Origin: an uncultured Pseudanabaenaceae cyanobacterium
GTDB taxonomy: Bacteria > Cyanobacteriota > Cyanobacteriia > PCC-9006 > JAAUQQ01
Direction of reading: 5' to 3'
Assembly (NCBI GenBank): GCA_938021205.1
Contig: CALIGI010000048.1
Span: 1-63,789, forward strand
DNA: 63,789 nt
Part shown: positions 63,756 to 63,789 of the stretch, piece by piece
How the letters are laid out: each line of letters opens with the position of its first letter
Position numbering within the stretch: position 1 is the first letter of the stretch
The notes under the pieces: generated by a model
Told to the model about the DNA's origin: nothing
Seen by the model: only the letters and a program-made list of their open reading frames with translations
Databases searched by the model: none
Position numbers and translations under genes: made by a program

Positions 63756-63789
63756 GAGGCGGCAGACTGGGGCACGCTTAGTCGTCGTT

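Overview
The window is a chromosomal stretch of a cyanobacterium. The octamer GCGATCGC (HIP1) and its GCGATCGCC/GGCGATCGC context recur throughout, on both strands and inside genes. The gene content fits: a group 1 sigma factor with a long leader, a PatA-type regulator, a RodZ-like protein, a two-domain histidine phosphatase, a GH57 branching-enzyme-like protein and several small proteins of cyanobacterial type. Genus cannot be fixed from this sequence. No tRNA, rRNA, CRISPR array or intact transposase was seen.

Layout. 1-3449 (minus): the start of an unrecognised low-complexity protein cut by the window edge, a dihydroorotase homologue that lacks the metal-binding HxH motif, and a double histidine-phosphatase that appears to start at CTG. 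3789-11412 (plus): a CPBP protease, a probable FtsL-like protein, FtsI, a small unknown protein and cobyric acid synthase. 11449-12213 (minus): two small membrane proteins. 12856-23391 (plus): RodZ-like protein, a saccharopine-dehydrogenase-like protein, PNPase with its terminator, and a translationally coupled pair of large sensor kinases. 23400-25631 (minus): AI-2E-type permease and RbgA/YlqF GTPase. 26033-37426 (mixed): a 1.4 kb-codon SNF2 helicase, a NERD-like membrane protein, a UspA protein, phosphoglycerate kinase, principal sigma factor, YggT and a MoaD/ThiS protein.

37498-56084 (minus) is the most unusual part: about 17 kb of secreted proteins. In transcription order it encodes an 847-residue DUF11-type repeat protein, a 186-residue DUF11-like protein, a 562-residue DUF11 plus SdrD-B-like protein, a 1329-residue protein with Ig-like domains and a probable outer-membrane beta-barrel, two more DUF11-type proteins (881 and 1177 residues) that share a C-terminal module, and a PatA-type response regulator. 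The 562- and 1329-residue genes overlap by TAATG, and a perfect 42-bp palindrome with GCGATCGC at its centre lies between the 186- and 562-residue genes. My reading is a surface-display or cell-envelope adhesion system; its function is not known to me.

57709-63668 (plus) carries a GH57 branching-enzyme-like protein, a membrane glycosyltransferase with a palindromic element inserted in frame, an AlkB-like dioxygenase, a hairpin-rich repeat block, fragments of a Uma2-type gene and of aspS, and a type I restriction R-subunit-like protein. This last part looks like a rearranged, decaying segment. Several families of interspersed inverted repeats are scattered through the window, two of them with recognisable copies more than 30 kb apart.
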